Positions 19,539-27,990 of a DNA stretch of 64,000 bases are shown one piece after another; within the stretch, counting starts at the first letter, position 1; each line of letters opens with the position of its first letter. Source of the DNA: Natrarchaeobius halalkaliphilus. Its GTDB lineage: Archaea; Halobacteriota; Halobacteria; Halobacteriales; Natrialbaceae. Location of the stretch: positions 1 through 64,000 of the forward strand of contig NZ_REFY01000001.1 of the NCBI RefSeq assembly GCF_003841485.1, in the 5' to 3' direction. The position numbers were made by a program, and so were the translations under genes. The notes under the pieces were generated by a model. The model was not told the origin of the DNA and did not search any database. It saw nothing but the letters and a program-made list of their open reading frames with translations.

Positions 19539-19910
19539 TCACTCGTCGAGAACGCCACCGACCGCGCCGGCGATCGCGCTCTCTACGGCCATCACGAACG
19601 AGACGACGACGGCGACGACGAAGATGCCGAGGCCGGCGACACCGGTGAGGAGGCCGCCAGCGGGACCGCCGACCCAGCCGATGAGTCCGACGGCGACGGC
19701 GATGAGAAAGCCGCCGACGAGGCCGCCGAACGCGCCGGCGAGCAAGCCGTGCCAGAAGCCGCGTCCGAGTCCGCCGCCGGCGAGGTAGCCGGCGACGAAG
19801 CCGCCGACCAGTCCCGCCGCGAGTTGGCCGACGACGGGGAGCGTGAGTCCGACGATACCGAGGACGACTATGACGACGAATCCGATGATTACTGCGCGCC
19901 AGTCGGTCAT
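19539..19910 (-). CDS. DUF5518-type small membrane protein
   Basis: The 123-residue protein is almost entirely hydrophobic, with four predicted membrane helices separated by Gly-rich turns (GFVAGYLAGGGLGRGFWHG, AGAFGGLVGGF, GWVGGPAGGLLTG). The ATG giving MTDWRAVIIGF is preferred over the TTG seven codons upstream, because the minus-strand element CGTTTATGAC sits 22-32 bp before it. Gly-zipper repeats suggest tight helix packing. From memory this is the DUF5518 family common in haloarchaea, with no known function. It is divergent from the Nog1-family GTPase. Confidence 0.7.
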   Translation of the reverse strand: MTDWRAVIIGFVVIVVLGIVGLTLPVVGQLAAGLVGGFVAGYLAGGGLGRGFWHGLLAGAFGGLVGGFLIAVAVGLIGWVGGPAGGLLTGVAGLGIFVVAVVVSFVMAVESAIAGAVGGVLDE

Positions 19911-20014
19911 ACTCGAGGGAAGCCACGCCAAGTCATAAACGCTTGGCTAGCCGTCCGCGGATAGTCGGCGGGATATCGAACGACCTTTTACCACCGCGGC
20001 CCCTACAATCTGCT

Positions 20015-21109
20015 ATGATTTTCGAAGACCTTCCGACGACGCCCACGTCGGAAGAGCTGATCGACAAGGCGTTCTCACGGGCGGCACGGGCCGGTCGATC
20101 CAAAGGCGGCCTCGATGCCCAGCAGTCGATGCTCCAGACGGCGGCGAACATCATCTCGGACAACTTAGAGAACGTGGTGACGGCCTGGCCGGACTTCGAG
20201 TACGAAGACGACGTCCATCCGTTCTATTACGAACTCGCGGACGCGATTTTGGACGTCCCCGACCGACGCTCGGAGGGGGAAACAGACGCGGATGCGCCCG
20301 GCGGAGTCGACGAACTTCGCCAGAGCCTCTCGGAGGTGATGTGGGCCAGCCGCAAGGCTCGCGAGATCCACGACGAGTACCAGTCGAAGCTCAGAAAAAC
20401 CGACGTCGACACGGCACGAAAGCACCGAAAGCAGGCCTTCGCACGGCTGGCAGACATCGTCGAGCAGGTCGACGACGAGCTGTTGTACATCAACAAGGCT
20501 CGAAACGACCTGCGCGACCTGCCGGATATCGATCCCGACGAGCCGACGATCGTCGTCGCCGGCTATCCGAACGTCGGCAAGTCGTCGCTGGTCAACGACG
20601 TGACGAACGCCCGCGGCGAGACCGCGGCGTATCCGTTCACGACCAGGGGTATCGGCGTCGGTCACTTCGAAGGAGCGGACCTGTCCGCCGAATCGGAGCG
20701 GACCGAACGGTCCGCAATGGACGATCACATCCGCCACCAGATCGTCGACACGCCCGGGTTACTCGATCGCCCACCGAAGGAACGAAACGAGGTCGAGGCT
20801 CAGGCGGTCAGCGCTATCGAACACCTCGCTGATTGTATGCTCGTCATCCTCGATCCCAGCGCCGAGTGTGGCTACCCACTCGAGTCACAACTCGAGCTTC
20901 GGGACGCGATCCAGGCCCAGTTCGAAGAGGTTCCGGTTCTAACGGTGGCGAACAAGGTCGACCGGTCGGAGGTCTGGAACGACGAGCTGGTCGAGGAGAT
21001 GGACGCCGACTACCGAATGAGCGTCGAAACCGGCGAGAACGTCGACCGCGTGCTCGTGGCGGCCGTCGAGGCGATCGACCACGAACCGCAGTTACCGTTC
21101 GAGGAGTGA
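20015..21109 (+). CDS. Nog1-family GTPase (OBG/TRAFAC), ribosome-assembly type
   Basis: The 364-residue protein starts MIFEDLPTTPTSEELIDKAF, the N-terminal helical domain of Nog1-like GTPases. The G domain follows: G1 GYPNVGKSSLVN (residues about 186-197), the switch PFTTRGIGVGHFE, G3 DTPGLLDRP, G4 NKVDRSE and G5 SVETGENVD. In eukaryotes Nog1 acts in 60S maturation; a similar large-subunit role is inferred here. The ATG is preferred over an upstream codon because CCTTTTACC lies about 25-30 bp before it. It lacks the long C-terminal extension of eukaryotic Nog1. Confidence 0.9.
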   Translation: MIFEDLPTTPTSEELIDKAFSRAARAGRSKGGLDAQQSMLQTAANIISDNLENVVTAWPDFEYEDDVHPFYYELADAILDVPDRRSEGETDADAPGGVDELRQSLSEVMWASRKAREIHDEYQSKLRKTDVDTARKHRKQAFARLADIVEQVDDELLYINKARNDLRDLPDIDPDEPTIVVAGYPNVGKSSLVNDVTNARGETAAYPFTTRGIGVGHFEGADLSAESERTERSAMDDHIRHQIVDTPGLLDRPPKERNEVEAQAVSAIEHLADCMLVILDPSAECGYPLESQLELRDAIQAQFEEVPVLTVANKVDRSEVWNDELVEEMDADYRMSVETGENVDRVLVAAVEAIDHEPQLPFEE

Positions 21110-21182
21110 TGGTCGTGTCCCCACGTCGCCGTCTGGGAGGACCACAACCGAGACGGAACGCGAGCCTGGCGCGGCGCGAGCC

Positions 21183-21494
21183 ATGAACAGCCCCGGAATC
21201 CTCTGGATGGTCCAGACGGCGGCCGGTCTGTCGATGGCGGGGCCGATGTTCGTCGTCGGTTTCGAGTTTCTTCGAGGGGGTCGAACCGTCGCCGGTGTCG
21301 GGTTCTTCGCACTGGGCGTCGTGGCGCTTTACTTTCCGACCTACCTCCTCAACCGGATCGGAGGCCCGCGGGCCTGGATCCGTCGACGGCTCGGTCGATC
21401 CGGATCCGACGCGGACGATACCGACGAGGAGGGGGCGACTACCGAGGTCGATCGATCGGAATCGAGCCCGCTGGATCGGCTCCGGCGGCGGTGA
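21183..21494 (+). CDS. Small two-helix membrane protein, unknown
   Basis: The 103-residue protein has two hydrophobic segments (residues about 5-27 and 35-55) followed by a basic then acidic cytoplasmic tail (RRRLGRSGSDADDTDEEG). It starts 73 bp after the Nog1-family GTPase on the same strand and may be cotranscribed. No motif is recognised. Coding is supported by the typical halophile composition and good spacing. Confidence 0.65.
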   Translation: MNSPGILWMVQTAAGLSMAGPMFVVGFEFLRGGRTVAGVGFFALGVVALYFPTYLLNRIGGPRAWIRRRLGRSGSDADDTDEEGATTEVDRSESSPLDRLRRR

Positions 21495-21614
21495 AGAACG
21501 GAACCTGCGACTCGAGCGTTCGAGGCGTCGAGTGTGAATCTTCACCGCTGCTGAACGCCCTCGAAGACCCGGCTACGCGAGTCCGTCTCCCGGCTGTCGT
21601 TCGAGGGATCGACG

Positions 21615-22907
21615 CTATCGTTCGACCAGGCCGACGTACCGTATTTCGACGCCGACGGGATCGTCGGCGTGTTGATTGATCCGCTCGTGGAGCGTATCAG
21701 CGAGTTCCGGCGGTGATTCGCCCGGAGGTCCGCCGATCGTTACCACGACCCGTTCGGGCCCGATGAACGGGTAGTCCTGATCCATGACGACCTCGAACTC
21801 GAGCAGTTGGTACTGGGCGAACTCCTCCTCGTCGAGGACGAGTTCGACTTCGCCACGGGCGTTCTCCTCGAACGTCGACGTGACGAACGAGGAGTAGGTG
21901 ATCGCGCCGAGGAAGACGGCGAAGACGAGGACGATCACGACGAGGCCGACGACCCGACGCCGAACCCGTTCTTCGGTTTCTCCGTGCGTAAACAGGTTTT
22001 CGGGCCGATACCCGGCGTACCACAGCGTCAGCAACCCGGCGAGGTTGACCGAGAGGACGTTGACCAGCACGAGCGCCGTCGATCCGATCGCGGCTGACGG
22101 TTGACCCCAGGCGATAGCGATTCCGGCGGCGGCGGCGGGGGGAATCAACGCGGCCGCGATCATGACGCCGACGAGTGCCACGGACGTCCCAGTCGCGATA
22201 CTGATGATCCCCGCAACACCAGCACCGAGAGCAACCGCAAGCGAGAGTAAATCGGGTGCCAGACGCTCGGATATTTCGTCTACCTCTCCGATGGCGAGGC
22301 CAGGAGGGACGACGTTCGTTATCCGCACCATCCAGGCGAAGACCGCGGCGGCTGCGATCGCGAGAACGACGCCGAGGATCTGATAGAGGACGCTCTCGAC
22401 GAACAGATCCTCGTCGTTGATCACGGTTCCGACGCCGGCCCCGAGTGCCGGTCCGATCAACGGTGCGATTACCATCGATCCGACGACTACCGCCGGCGAA
22501 TCGAGGAGGAGCCCGGCGGTCGCGACGACCGCGCTGATGATCGTCATGATCGAATACACCGCAAACGTCGGCGTCAGCGATTCGGCTTCTGCCTGAAGCT
22601 CCTGTCTCGAGATCCGATCGGATTCGACGTCGCCGTTATCGTACTCTTCGCGTAACGCTTCGAACCGGCGGGAAACGACAGTTTCCGCGTCTACGACGAC
22701 CGTGTAGGCGTCTTCGTCGATACCCGCGTCTTGCAACTCGTCGAGAACCCCCTCGACCGCCTGCGAGGGGAGCGGGAAGTAGACGACCGCCGTGTACTCC
22801 CGATTGCTGTTCTCGTCAGTGACGACGTAATCGACCCCTCGTTCGTCGAGCGCCTCGAGGATGGTCTCGCGTTTCCCCGTCGGCACCGTCAGCTGTACGA
22901 GCCGCAC
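21615..22907 (-). CDS. DUF389/TIGR00341-type membrane protein
   Basis: The 430-residue protein has an N-terminal ferredoxin-like domain (RLVQLTVPTGKRETILEAL), followed by about eight membrane helices with Gly/Pro-rich motifs (SPAVVVGSMVIAPLIGPAL, AALIPPAAAAGIAIAWG). It ends in an extracytoplasmic domain of about 100 residues. The GTG start is chosen because VRLVQLTVPTG matches the usual family N terminus and AAGTTATGTT lies 25-33 bp upstream; the 48-codon upstream extension is not family-like. The family function is unknown. It is divergent from engB. Confidence 0.85.
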   Translation of the reverse strand: MRLVQLTVPTGKRETILEALDERGVDYVVTDENSNREYTAVVYFPLPSQAVEGVLDELQDAGIDEDAYTVVVDAETVVSRRFEALREEYDNGDVESDRISRQELQAEAESLTPTFAVYSIMTIISAVVATAGLLLDSPAVVVGSMVIAPLIGPALGAGVGTVINDEDLFVESVLYQILGVVLAIAAAAVFAWMVRITNVVPPGLAIGEVDEISERLAPDLLSLAVALGAGVAGIISIATGTSVALVGVMIAAALIPPAAAAGIAIAWGQPSAAIGSTALVLVNVLSVNLAGLLTLWYAGYRPENLFTHGETEERVRRRVVGLVVIVLVFAVFLGAITYSSFVTSTFEENARGEVELVLDEEEFAQYQLLEFEVVMDQDYPFIGPERVVVTIGGPPGESPPELADTLHERINQHADDPVGVEIRYVGLVER

Positions 22908-23115
22908 ATCGACCCCTGAGACGCCCGGGGAACATAACTTCCGACCATCTCCCGCCGCGCTCGGCCGGTTGCTGGGATCGCGGCGTTCACTTCGATCTCC
23001 GCTGGTCGATTCGTAGTCCCGAAGGCATTCCGAGGATTCTGCGAGCGTCACCGGTCGTCGTCGGTCTATCGCGTCGGGACGTCAGCTATATCCTCGAGAC
23101 GAACCAACGACGCCC

Positions 23116-23733
23116 ATGTTCGATACGCGTCCCGACCGCGAGGCCGAGGTCGTTCTCGTCGGTCGCTCGAACGTCGGCAAGTCGACGCTCATGCGCGAAG
23201 TGACCGGCCACAGCTTCGATACCGGTGGTAGTCCGGGCGTCACGCGCGAGCCGAACCACTACGACTGGGCTCCCGAGGACTTCGTCCTCACGGATCTGCC
23301 CGGATTCGGCTTCATGAGCGGTGTCCACGAGGACCGTCGCGAGGAGATCAAGACGAACATCGTGAGATATCTCGAGGAGTACGCAGAGAACGTTCTCGTC
23401 GCGATTCTCGTCGTCGACGGCAAGAGCGCCGTCGACATCATCGACCGCCACTCCGGGCCAGACGAAATCCCCTACGACGTCGAGATGTTCCACTTTTTGC
23501 GAGAACTCGGCGTCCCGACCGTCGTCGCGGTCAACAAGATGGATAAGGTCGACGATCGCGACGAGCGCCTCGACGAACTGTGCGATCGACTGGGCCTTTA
23601 CCCGCCGTGGAAGCAGTGGCAGGAGGTTATCGCACCCATCACGGCGAAGTCGGGGCGAATCGAGCCGCTGAACGAAGCCGTTCGCGAACACCTCCACGAG
23701 CACCAGCGAGACGACCTGTTCAAGTTCTTCTAG
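23116..23733 (+). CDS. engB: GTP-binding protein EngB (YihA family)
   Basis: The 205-residue TRAFAC GTPase has G1 [11 protein letters not shown] (residues about 16-26), switch [11 protein letters not shown]3 [11 protein letters not shown]4 NKMDKV and G5 [10 protein letters not shown]. In bacteria EngB/YsxC assists large-subunit assembly; the archaeal role is assumed similar. The TATA-like GCTATATCC about 23-30 bp before the ATG supports the start. Together with the Nog1-family GTPase 2 kb upstream this gives two ribosome-assembly GTPases in one neighbourhood. Confidence 0.93.
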   Translation: MFDTRPDREAEVVLVGRSNVGKSTLMREVTGHSFDTGGSPGVTREPNHYDWAPEDFVLTDLPGFGFMSGVHEDRREEIKTNIVRYLEEYAENVLVAILVVDGKSAVDIIDRHSGPDEIPYDVEMFHFLRELGVPTVVAVNKMDKVDDRDERLDELCDRLGLYPPWKQWQEVIAPITAKSGRIEPLNEAVREHLHEHQRDDLFKFF

Positions 23734-24084
23734 ATTCGGCCGTACTCGGATGAGGCGAGGTGGTGAGGCTGGTAAGGGTGATGAGGCTGGCGAGGCTGGT
23801 AAGGGTGATGAGGCTGGCGAGGCTGGTGGAGGTGGAGATCCAGCCCTCCAGAGCAAAACGCGGTTCCGATCTCGAAAAGCGACGGCTGTGCGATCGGATA
23901 CTGTTTCGCCGTACGGATCGAAATCGACGGCGGCTCGGAGTGAAATCCTCGTCACAAGGGGCTCGGAGGGGGTAACTCTTCGTCACGGCCGCCGTCCTAC
24001 GGTATTCGTCGGGCCGGTTTCGGTCTGTCGTTTTCGTTCGCTGACGACCGTGGGCTTATGCGGTTCGATGCCGTTTCCGATCGT
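23734..24084. other. Intergenic region with a 27-bp tandem repeat
   Basis: No convincing gene lies between engB and the histidine kinase. The left half holds a tandem repeat (separate entry). The right half ends in GTGGGCTTATGCGG about 25 bp before the kinase ATG. Both strands stay open across the repeat because its unit is a multiple of three, so the open frames there are not evidence of coding. Confidence 0.5.
23765..23836. repeat. 27-bp tandem repeat, about 2.5 units
   Basis: Units begin at 23765, 23792 and 23819. Each starts GAGGCTGGTAAGGGTGATG and continues AGGCTGGC; the third diverges after GAGGCTGGT into GGAGGTGG. The unit itself contains two GAGGCTGG half-copies, so it arose from a shorter motif. 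It is purine-rich on the plus strand. Confidence 0.85.
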
Positions 24085-27000
24085 ATGAGTGAGCGAGCCA
24101 GGAATGTCGACGGGACATTCTGGGACGACGCGAACGACTCCGAGTCCCACCAGCGCTGTCGAACGCTGCTGAACGCGATCGACGACGGGATCGTCGTTGT
24201 CGACGCCGACGGCGGGCCGACGTTCGCGAACGAGCGTGCCACGGACATCCTCGACTGTTCTCGAGACGAACTGTCGAGACTCGGCGTCGGCACCTCCCAC
24301 TGGACCTTTTTCGACGAATCCGGCGAACCACTCGAGCAAGCGGAGATACCGTTCAACCGCGTCGTCGATCGTGAAAAACCGGTCTCCGAGCAGACCCTCG
24401 GCGTCCGAGGTTCCTCCGGCGAGCGCGTGTGGCTCTCGGTCAACGGCGCGCCACAGTGGGACCAAAACGACGAGTTCGACGGTGCCGTCTTCGTCTTCGA
24501 AGACGTTACCGATCAACGCGACGTCGAGAGCGAACTCGAGGAGATCCTCGGACGGGTGACCGACGCGTTCTACGCGCTCGACGAGGAGTTCCGGTTTACG
24601 CACGTCAACGAGCGCGCCGAGGAACTGATCGACTTCGAGGGCGAGGGCCTCGTCGGGAGGCATATCTGGGAGGCGTTCGAGTGGGCCGGCGACTCGGTGA
24701 TCCGCGAGGAGTACGAACGGGCGATGGAAACACAGAACCCGACCTCGTTCGAGGTCTACTATCCCGAACCGCTCGACACCTGGTTCGAGATCCACGTCTA
24801 TCCGTCGACGACCGGTCTATCCGTCTACTTCCGGGACGTAACCGACCGAAAGGAGCGCGAATCCGAACGCGCCGAACTACTGCGTGAGTTGCGTGAAAGC
24901 GAACAACGGCTACAGCTCGCACTCGAGGCGAGCGAGATGGGAACGTGGGAACTCGATTTGCAGACCAGAGAGTCGCCCGCCCGTTCGCCGCGACACGATC
25001 GAATTTTCGGCTACGAGGAGCCACTCGAGGGCTGGGATTTCGAGGCCTTTCTCGATCACGTTCACCCGGACGATCGCGAACGAGTGAAACGGCGCTTCGA
25101 GGAGGCCTTCGAGACGGGAACGTGGCAGTTCGAGTGCCGGATCCTCCGCGCCGACGGTGAGGAACGTGTAATCGCCGCACGGGGAGAGTTCACGGTCGAC
25201 AGCGAGGGGGAGCCAGTTCGTGCAGCCGGGACGGTTCAGGACGTCACCGAGCGAGCGGAGCGCGAACAGGCGCTCGAGGAATCCGAACGTCGCTACCGCA
25301 CCCTGGCGGAGTACTTCCCGAACGGACTCGTCACGCTGTTCGATCACGACCTCGAGTACACGCTGGCGGCCGGACTGGGGTTCGACCGGATTCCCGTCGA
25401 GCCCGACAGCCTCGAGGGGCGACAGTTCCACGACGTCTGGCCGGACGAAACCGCCGCCGAACTCGAACCCGCGTTTCAGGCGGCTCTCGAGGGCGAGGAA
25501 GCGTCGATCGAGCTCGAGTATGCAGGTCGGGAGTGGGTCCTTCACGCGGTGCCGATCACCGACGACGAGGGCGACGTCTTCGCCGGGATGACGATGGCCC
25601 AGGACATCACCGAACAGAAAGAGCGCGAGCAGTACCTGGAAAACGCAAAGGCGCAGCTCGAAGCCGCGACCGAAGCCGGCGCTGTCGGCACCTGGGAGTG
25701 GCACGTTCCGGAGGATAAGCTGATCGTCAGTGGCTCGCTTGCGAACGCGTTCGACGTCGATGCGGACGACGATCGCAGGGAAATGCCACTCGAACGATTC
25801 CTCTCGTCGATCCACGAGGAGGACAGAGACCGCGTCGCAGCACAGATCGAGGACGCCGTCGAACACTGCGGCGAGTACGAGGCCGAGTATCGCGTCCGGG
25901 ACGACGACGAACTTCGGTGGGTCGTCGCTCGGGGCCACGTCAAGTGTGACGAAACCGGCACTGCACAGCGATTTCCCGGCGTCATGACGGATATTACGGA
26001 GCGCAAACGAGCCGAACTCGAGGCCGAAAAGCAGTCGCGGGAACTCGAGACGCTCTTTCAGGTGCTACCGGTGGGTGCGGTGGTCGCGAACGAAGACGGG
26101 TCGCTGCTCAGAGCGAACGACACCGCAAGGGAGATCTGGGGTAGTGACGCCTTCGACGTAGCGTCGATCGAGGAGTACGACAAGTTCTCTGCGGTCTGGG
26201 CCGACTCCGGTGAGCCGGTCGAACGCGAAGACTGGACGATGTACCAGGTGCTCCAGGGTGAGGAGGTCCAGGAGCCGAACATCTACGAAATCAGCACGTT
26301 CGACGACCGACAACGGATCATCATGGAACACGGAAAGCCGGTCCGAGACGTACGCGGGGACGTTCACCGCGCCGTCGTGACGCTCACCGACATCACCGAA
26401 CGCCGAGCGTACCGGCGCAAACTCGAGGAGTCGAACGAACGCCTCGAGCAGTTCGCCTACGCCGCGTCCCACGATTTACAGGAGCCGCTCCGGATGGTTA
26501 CGAGTTACCTCCAGCTTATCGAGAACAGATACGCCGACGCACTCGACGACGACGGCGAGGAGTTCATCGAGTTCGCCGTCGACGGCGCAACGCGCATGCA
26601 GAAGATGATCGACGGGCTCCTCGAGTACGCTCGCGTTGACACGCGAGGAAATCCGTTCGAACCGGTCGAGCTGAACGCGATTCTCGAGGACGTTCTCGAG
26701 GATCTGCGGGTGCAGATCGACGAGGCCGACGCCGAGATCAGGGCCGACGATCTTCCTCGCGTCGACGGCGACGCCAGTCAGCTTCGCCAGGTGTTCCAGA
26801 ACCTCCTACAGAACGCGATCGAGTACAGCGGTGACGAACCGCCACGGGTCGAGATCGCCGCCGAGCGCACCGGTGATCGCTGGACGGTTTCGATCCGTGA
26901 TGAGGGAATCGGGATCGATCCGGACGAGACGGAGCGCATCTTCGAGGTGTTTCAGCGGCTACAGTCGACCGAGGAGAGCGAGGGTACCGGAATCGGTCTC

Positions 27001-27105
27001 GCGCTCTGTCAGCGAATCGTCGAACGACACGGCGGCGATATCTGGGTCGACTCAGAACCCGGAGAGGGTGCGACGGTTTCGTTTACGCTGTCGGCCGACG
27101 CGTGA
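24085..27105 (+). CDS. Cytosolic sensor histidine kinase with six PAS domains
   Basis: The 1006-residue kinase has no membrane segment. Successive PAS/PAC modules start near residues 25, 155, 275, 402, 525 and 652, several ending in the DIT/VTERKxRE linker. The HisKA box AYAASHDLQEPLRM follows (phospho-accepting His796). The ATPase domain has N-box LLQNAIEYS (Asn910), G1 DEGIGIDPDE (Asp939), F-box FEVFQRLQ and G2 EGTGIGLALCQRIV. The ATG at 24085 is preferred to one nine codons earlier, because the earlier codon lies within the TATA-like GCTTATGC. Ligands are unknown; haem, flavin or redox sensing cannot be read from the PAS sequences. No response regulator is adjacent. Confidence 0.93.
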   Translation: MSERARNVDGTFWDDANDSESHQRCRTLLNAIDDGIVVVDADGGPTFANERATDILDCSRDELSRLGVGTSHWTFFDESGEPLEQAEIPFNRVVDREKPVSEQTLGVRGSSGERVWLSVNGAPQWDQNDEFDGAVFVFEDVTDQRDVESELEEILGRVTDAFYALDEEFRFTHVNERAEELIDFEGEGLVGRHIWEAFEWAGDSVIREEYERAMETQNPTSFEVYYPEPLDTWFEIHVYPSTTGLSVYFRDVTDRKERESERAELLRELRESEQRLQLALEASEMGTWELDLQTRESPARSPRHDRIFGYEEPLEGWDFEAFLDHVHPDDRERVKRRFEEAFETGTWQFECRILRADGEERVIAARGEFTVDSEGEPVRAAGTVQDVTERAEREQALEESERRYRTLAEYFPNGLVTLFDHDLEYTLAAGLGFDRIPVEPDSLEGRQFHDVWPDETAAELEPAFQAALEGEEASIELEYAGREWVLHAVPITDDEGDVFAGMTMAQDITEQKEREQYLENAKAQLEAATEAGAVGTWEWHVPEDKLIVSGSLANAFDVDADDDRREMPLERFLSSIHEEDRDRVAAQIEDAVEHCGEYEAEYRVRDDDELRWVVARGHVKCDETGTAQRFPGVMTDITERKRAELEAEKQSRELETLFQVLPVGAVVANEDGSLLRANDTAREIWGSDAFDVASIEEYDKFSAVWADSGEPVEREDWTMYQVLQGEEVQEPNIYEISTFDDRQRIIMEHGKPVRDVRGDVHRAVVTLTDITERRAYRRKLEESNERLEQFAYAASHDLQEPLRMVTSYLQLIENRYADALDDDGEEFIEFAVDGATRMQKMIDGLLEYARVDTRGNPFEPVELNAILEDVLEDLRVQIDEADAEIRADDLPRVDGDASQLRQVFQNLLQNAIEYSGDEPPRVEIAAERTGDRWTVSIRDEGIGIDPDETERIFEVFQRLQSTEESEGTGIGLALCQRIVERHGGDIWVDSEPGEGATVSFTLSADA

Positions 27106-27241
27106 GACGGATCGCTGTACCGGTTTGCCGGCGGGACCGCAGACGGCTCGCGGTTGTGCCGGTGCCGATGTACAACGGGTCGACTGGTGGGGACTATACC
27201 GGTCACACGCGAGATGCTATCGGTATCGAGAGCCCAGCCTG

Positions 27242-27877
27242 TCAGGTCCGGTGCAGCTGTCGTTCATCGTCCACGTATAAGGAGTCGAGGATGAACTCGT
27301 CGATGGCGCTGCGCGCCTCTTCGGGGGCGTCCCCGTGGCCGAGGGATATCTTCCGAGCGCGGGCAGCGTGGATGACGTCAGTGATGAGTTGTCCCATCCG
27401 TTCGGCATCGACCGTGCGGAAAGTTCCCTCTTCCATCCCTGCCTCGACAACCGTGACGATGCTGTCGCGCATCCCCTCATAGTGGCTGTTAAAGATCGCA
27501 CGGTGCTGCTCGTCGTTCTGGGCGTGGGAGTACAGTTCGTGGAAAACTTTCATGCGGTCCCAGTGACCGAACTCGTCGAACTCCGGTCCGAACAGACACT
27601 GGTCGATGCGGGCCGCGAGTTCCGACCGTGGGTCGGCGTCGTCGTCCACGTCGACGCTACCCTCGTACTGGCCGATAATGTGCTCCAGAAATGACGAAAG
27701 GAGGTCGTACTTGCCGTCGAAGTGGTAATGAATTACCTGCCGAGTCATCTCCATTTCTTCACCGATGTCTCGCATTCTGAGGTCCGCGTACCCGTGCTTG
27801 CTAATGGCACGGAACGTCGCCTCCATGATTACCTCCTCGGTATCTTTGGAGGTTACCTTCTCCTCGGCGTCGCTCAT
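27242..27877 (-). CDS. TetR-family transcriptional repressor
   Basis: The 211-residue regulator has the N-terminal helix-turn-helix IMEATFRAISKHGYADLRM with GEEMEMTRQVIHYHFDGKY (recognition helix and conserved Tyr-His-Phe). A ligand-binding C-terminal domain with conserved WDRMKVFHELYSHAQND follows. The ATG giving MSDAEEK is chosen because the minus-strand TATA GAATTTATAT lies 24-32 bp upstream. It is divergent from the amidohydrolase gene. The palindrome at 27940-27957 in the shared region is a likely binding site. Its inducer is probably a substrate of the adjacent hydrolases. Confidence 0.9.
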   Translation of the reverse strand: MSDAEEKVTSKDTEEVIMEATFRAISKHGYADLRMRDIGEEMEMTRQVIHYHFDGKYDLLSSFLEHIIGQYEGSVDVDDDADPRSELAARIDQCLFGPEFDEFGHWDRMKVFHELYSHAQNDEQHRAIFNSHYEGMRDSIVTVVEAGMEEGTFRTVDAERMGQLITDVIHAARARKISLGHGDAPEEARSAIDEFILDSLYVDDERQLHRT

Positions 27878-27900
27878 GTGTTCACCTCGTCGCGTGGACC

Positions 27901-27909
27901 ATATAAATT
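27901..27909 (-). promoter_or_regulatory. TATA box of the tetR gene
   Basis: The minus strand reads AATTTATAT, centred about 28 bp before the tetR ATG. The operator palindrome begins 31 bp further from the gene, so repression of tetR itself would need a dimer upstream of its own TATA box. Confidence 0.6.
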
Positions 27910-27939
27910 CGCGGCCGAATCGACCGGCAGCCACCGATC

Positions 27940-27957
27940 CTTTACCGAGCGGTAAAC
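27940..27957 (+). promoter_or_regulatory. Operator candidate 1 (TTTAC-N6-GTAAA)
   Basis: CTTTACCGAGCGGTAAAC contains a perfect inverted repeat (TTTACCG/CGGTAAA). It runs straight into the TATA box CTTTTAATC (27957-27965), itself 26-34 bp before the amidohydrolase ATG. Binding here would cover the TFB recognition element. The same half-site spacing recurs at 31495-31514. Confidence 0.65.
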
Positions 27958-27990
27958 TTTTAATCTTCTGGTCAGATTCTATACTTGCGC

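Noticed and set aside
23765-23836. Possible CRISPR array
   Set aside because: Units are directly adjacent with no unique spacers and only about 2.5 copies.
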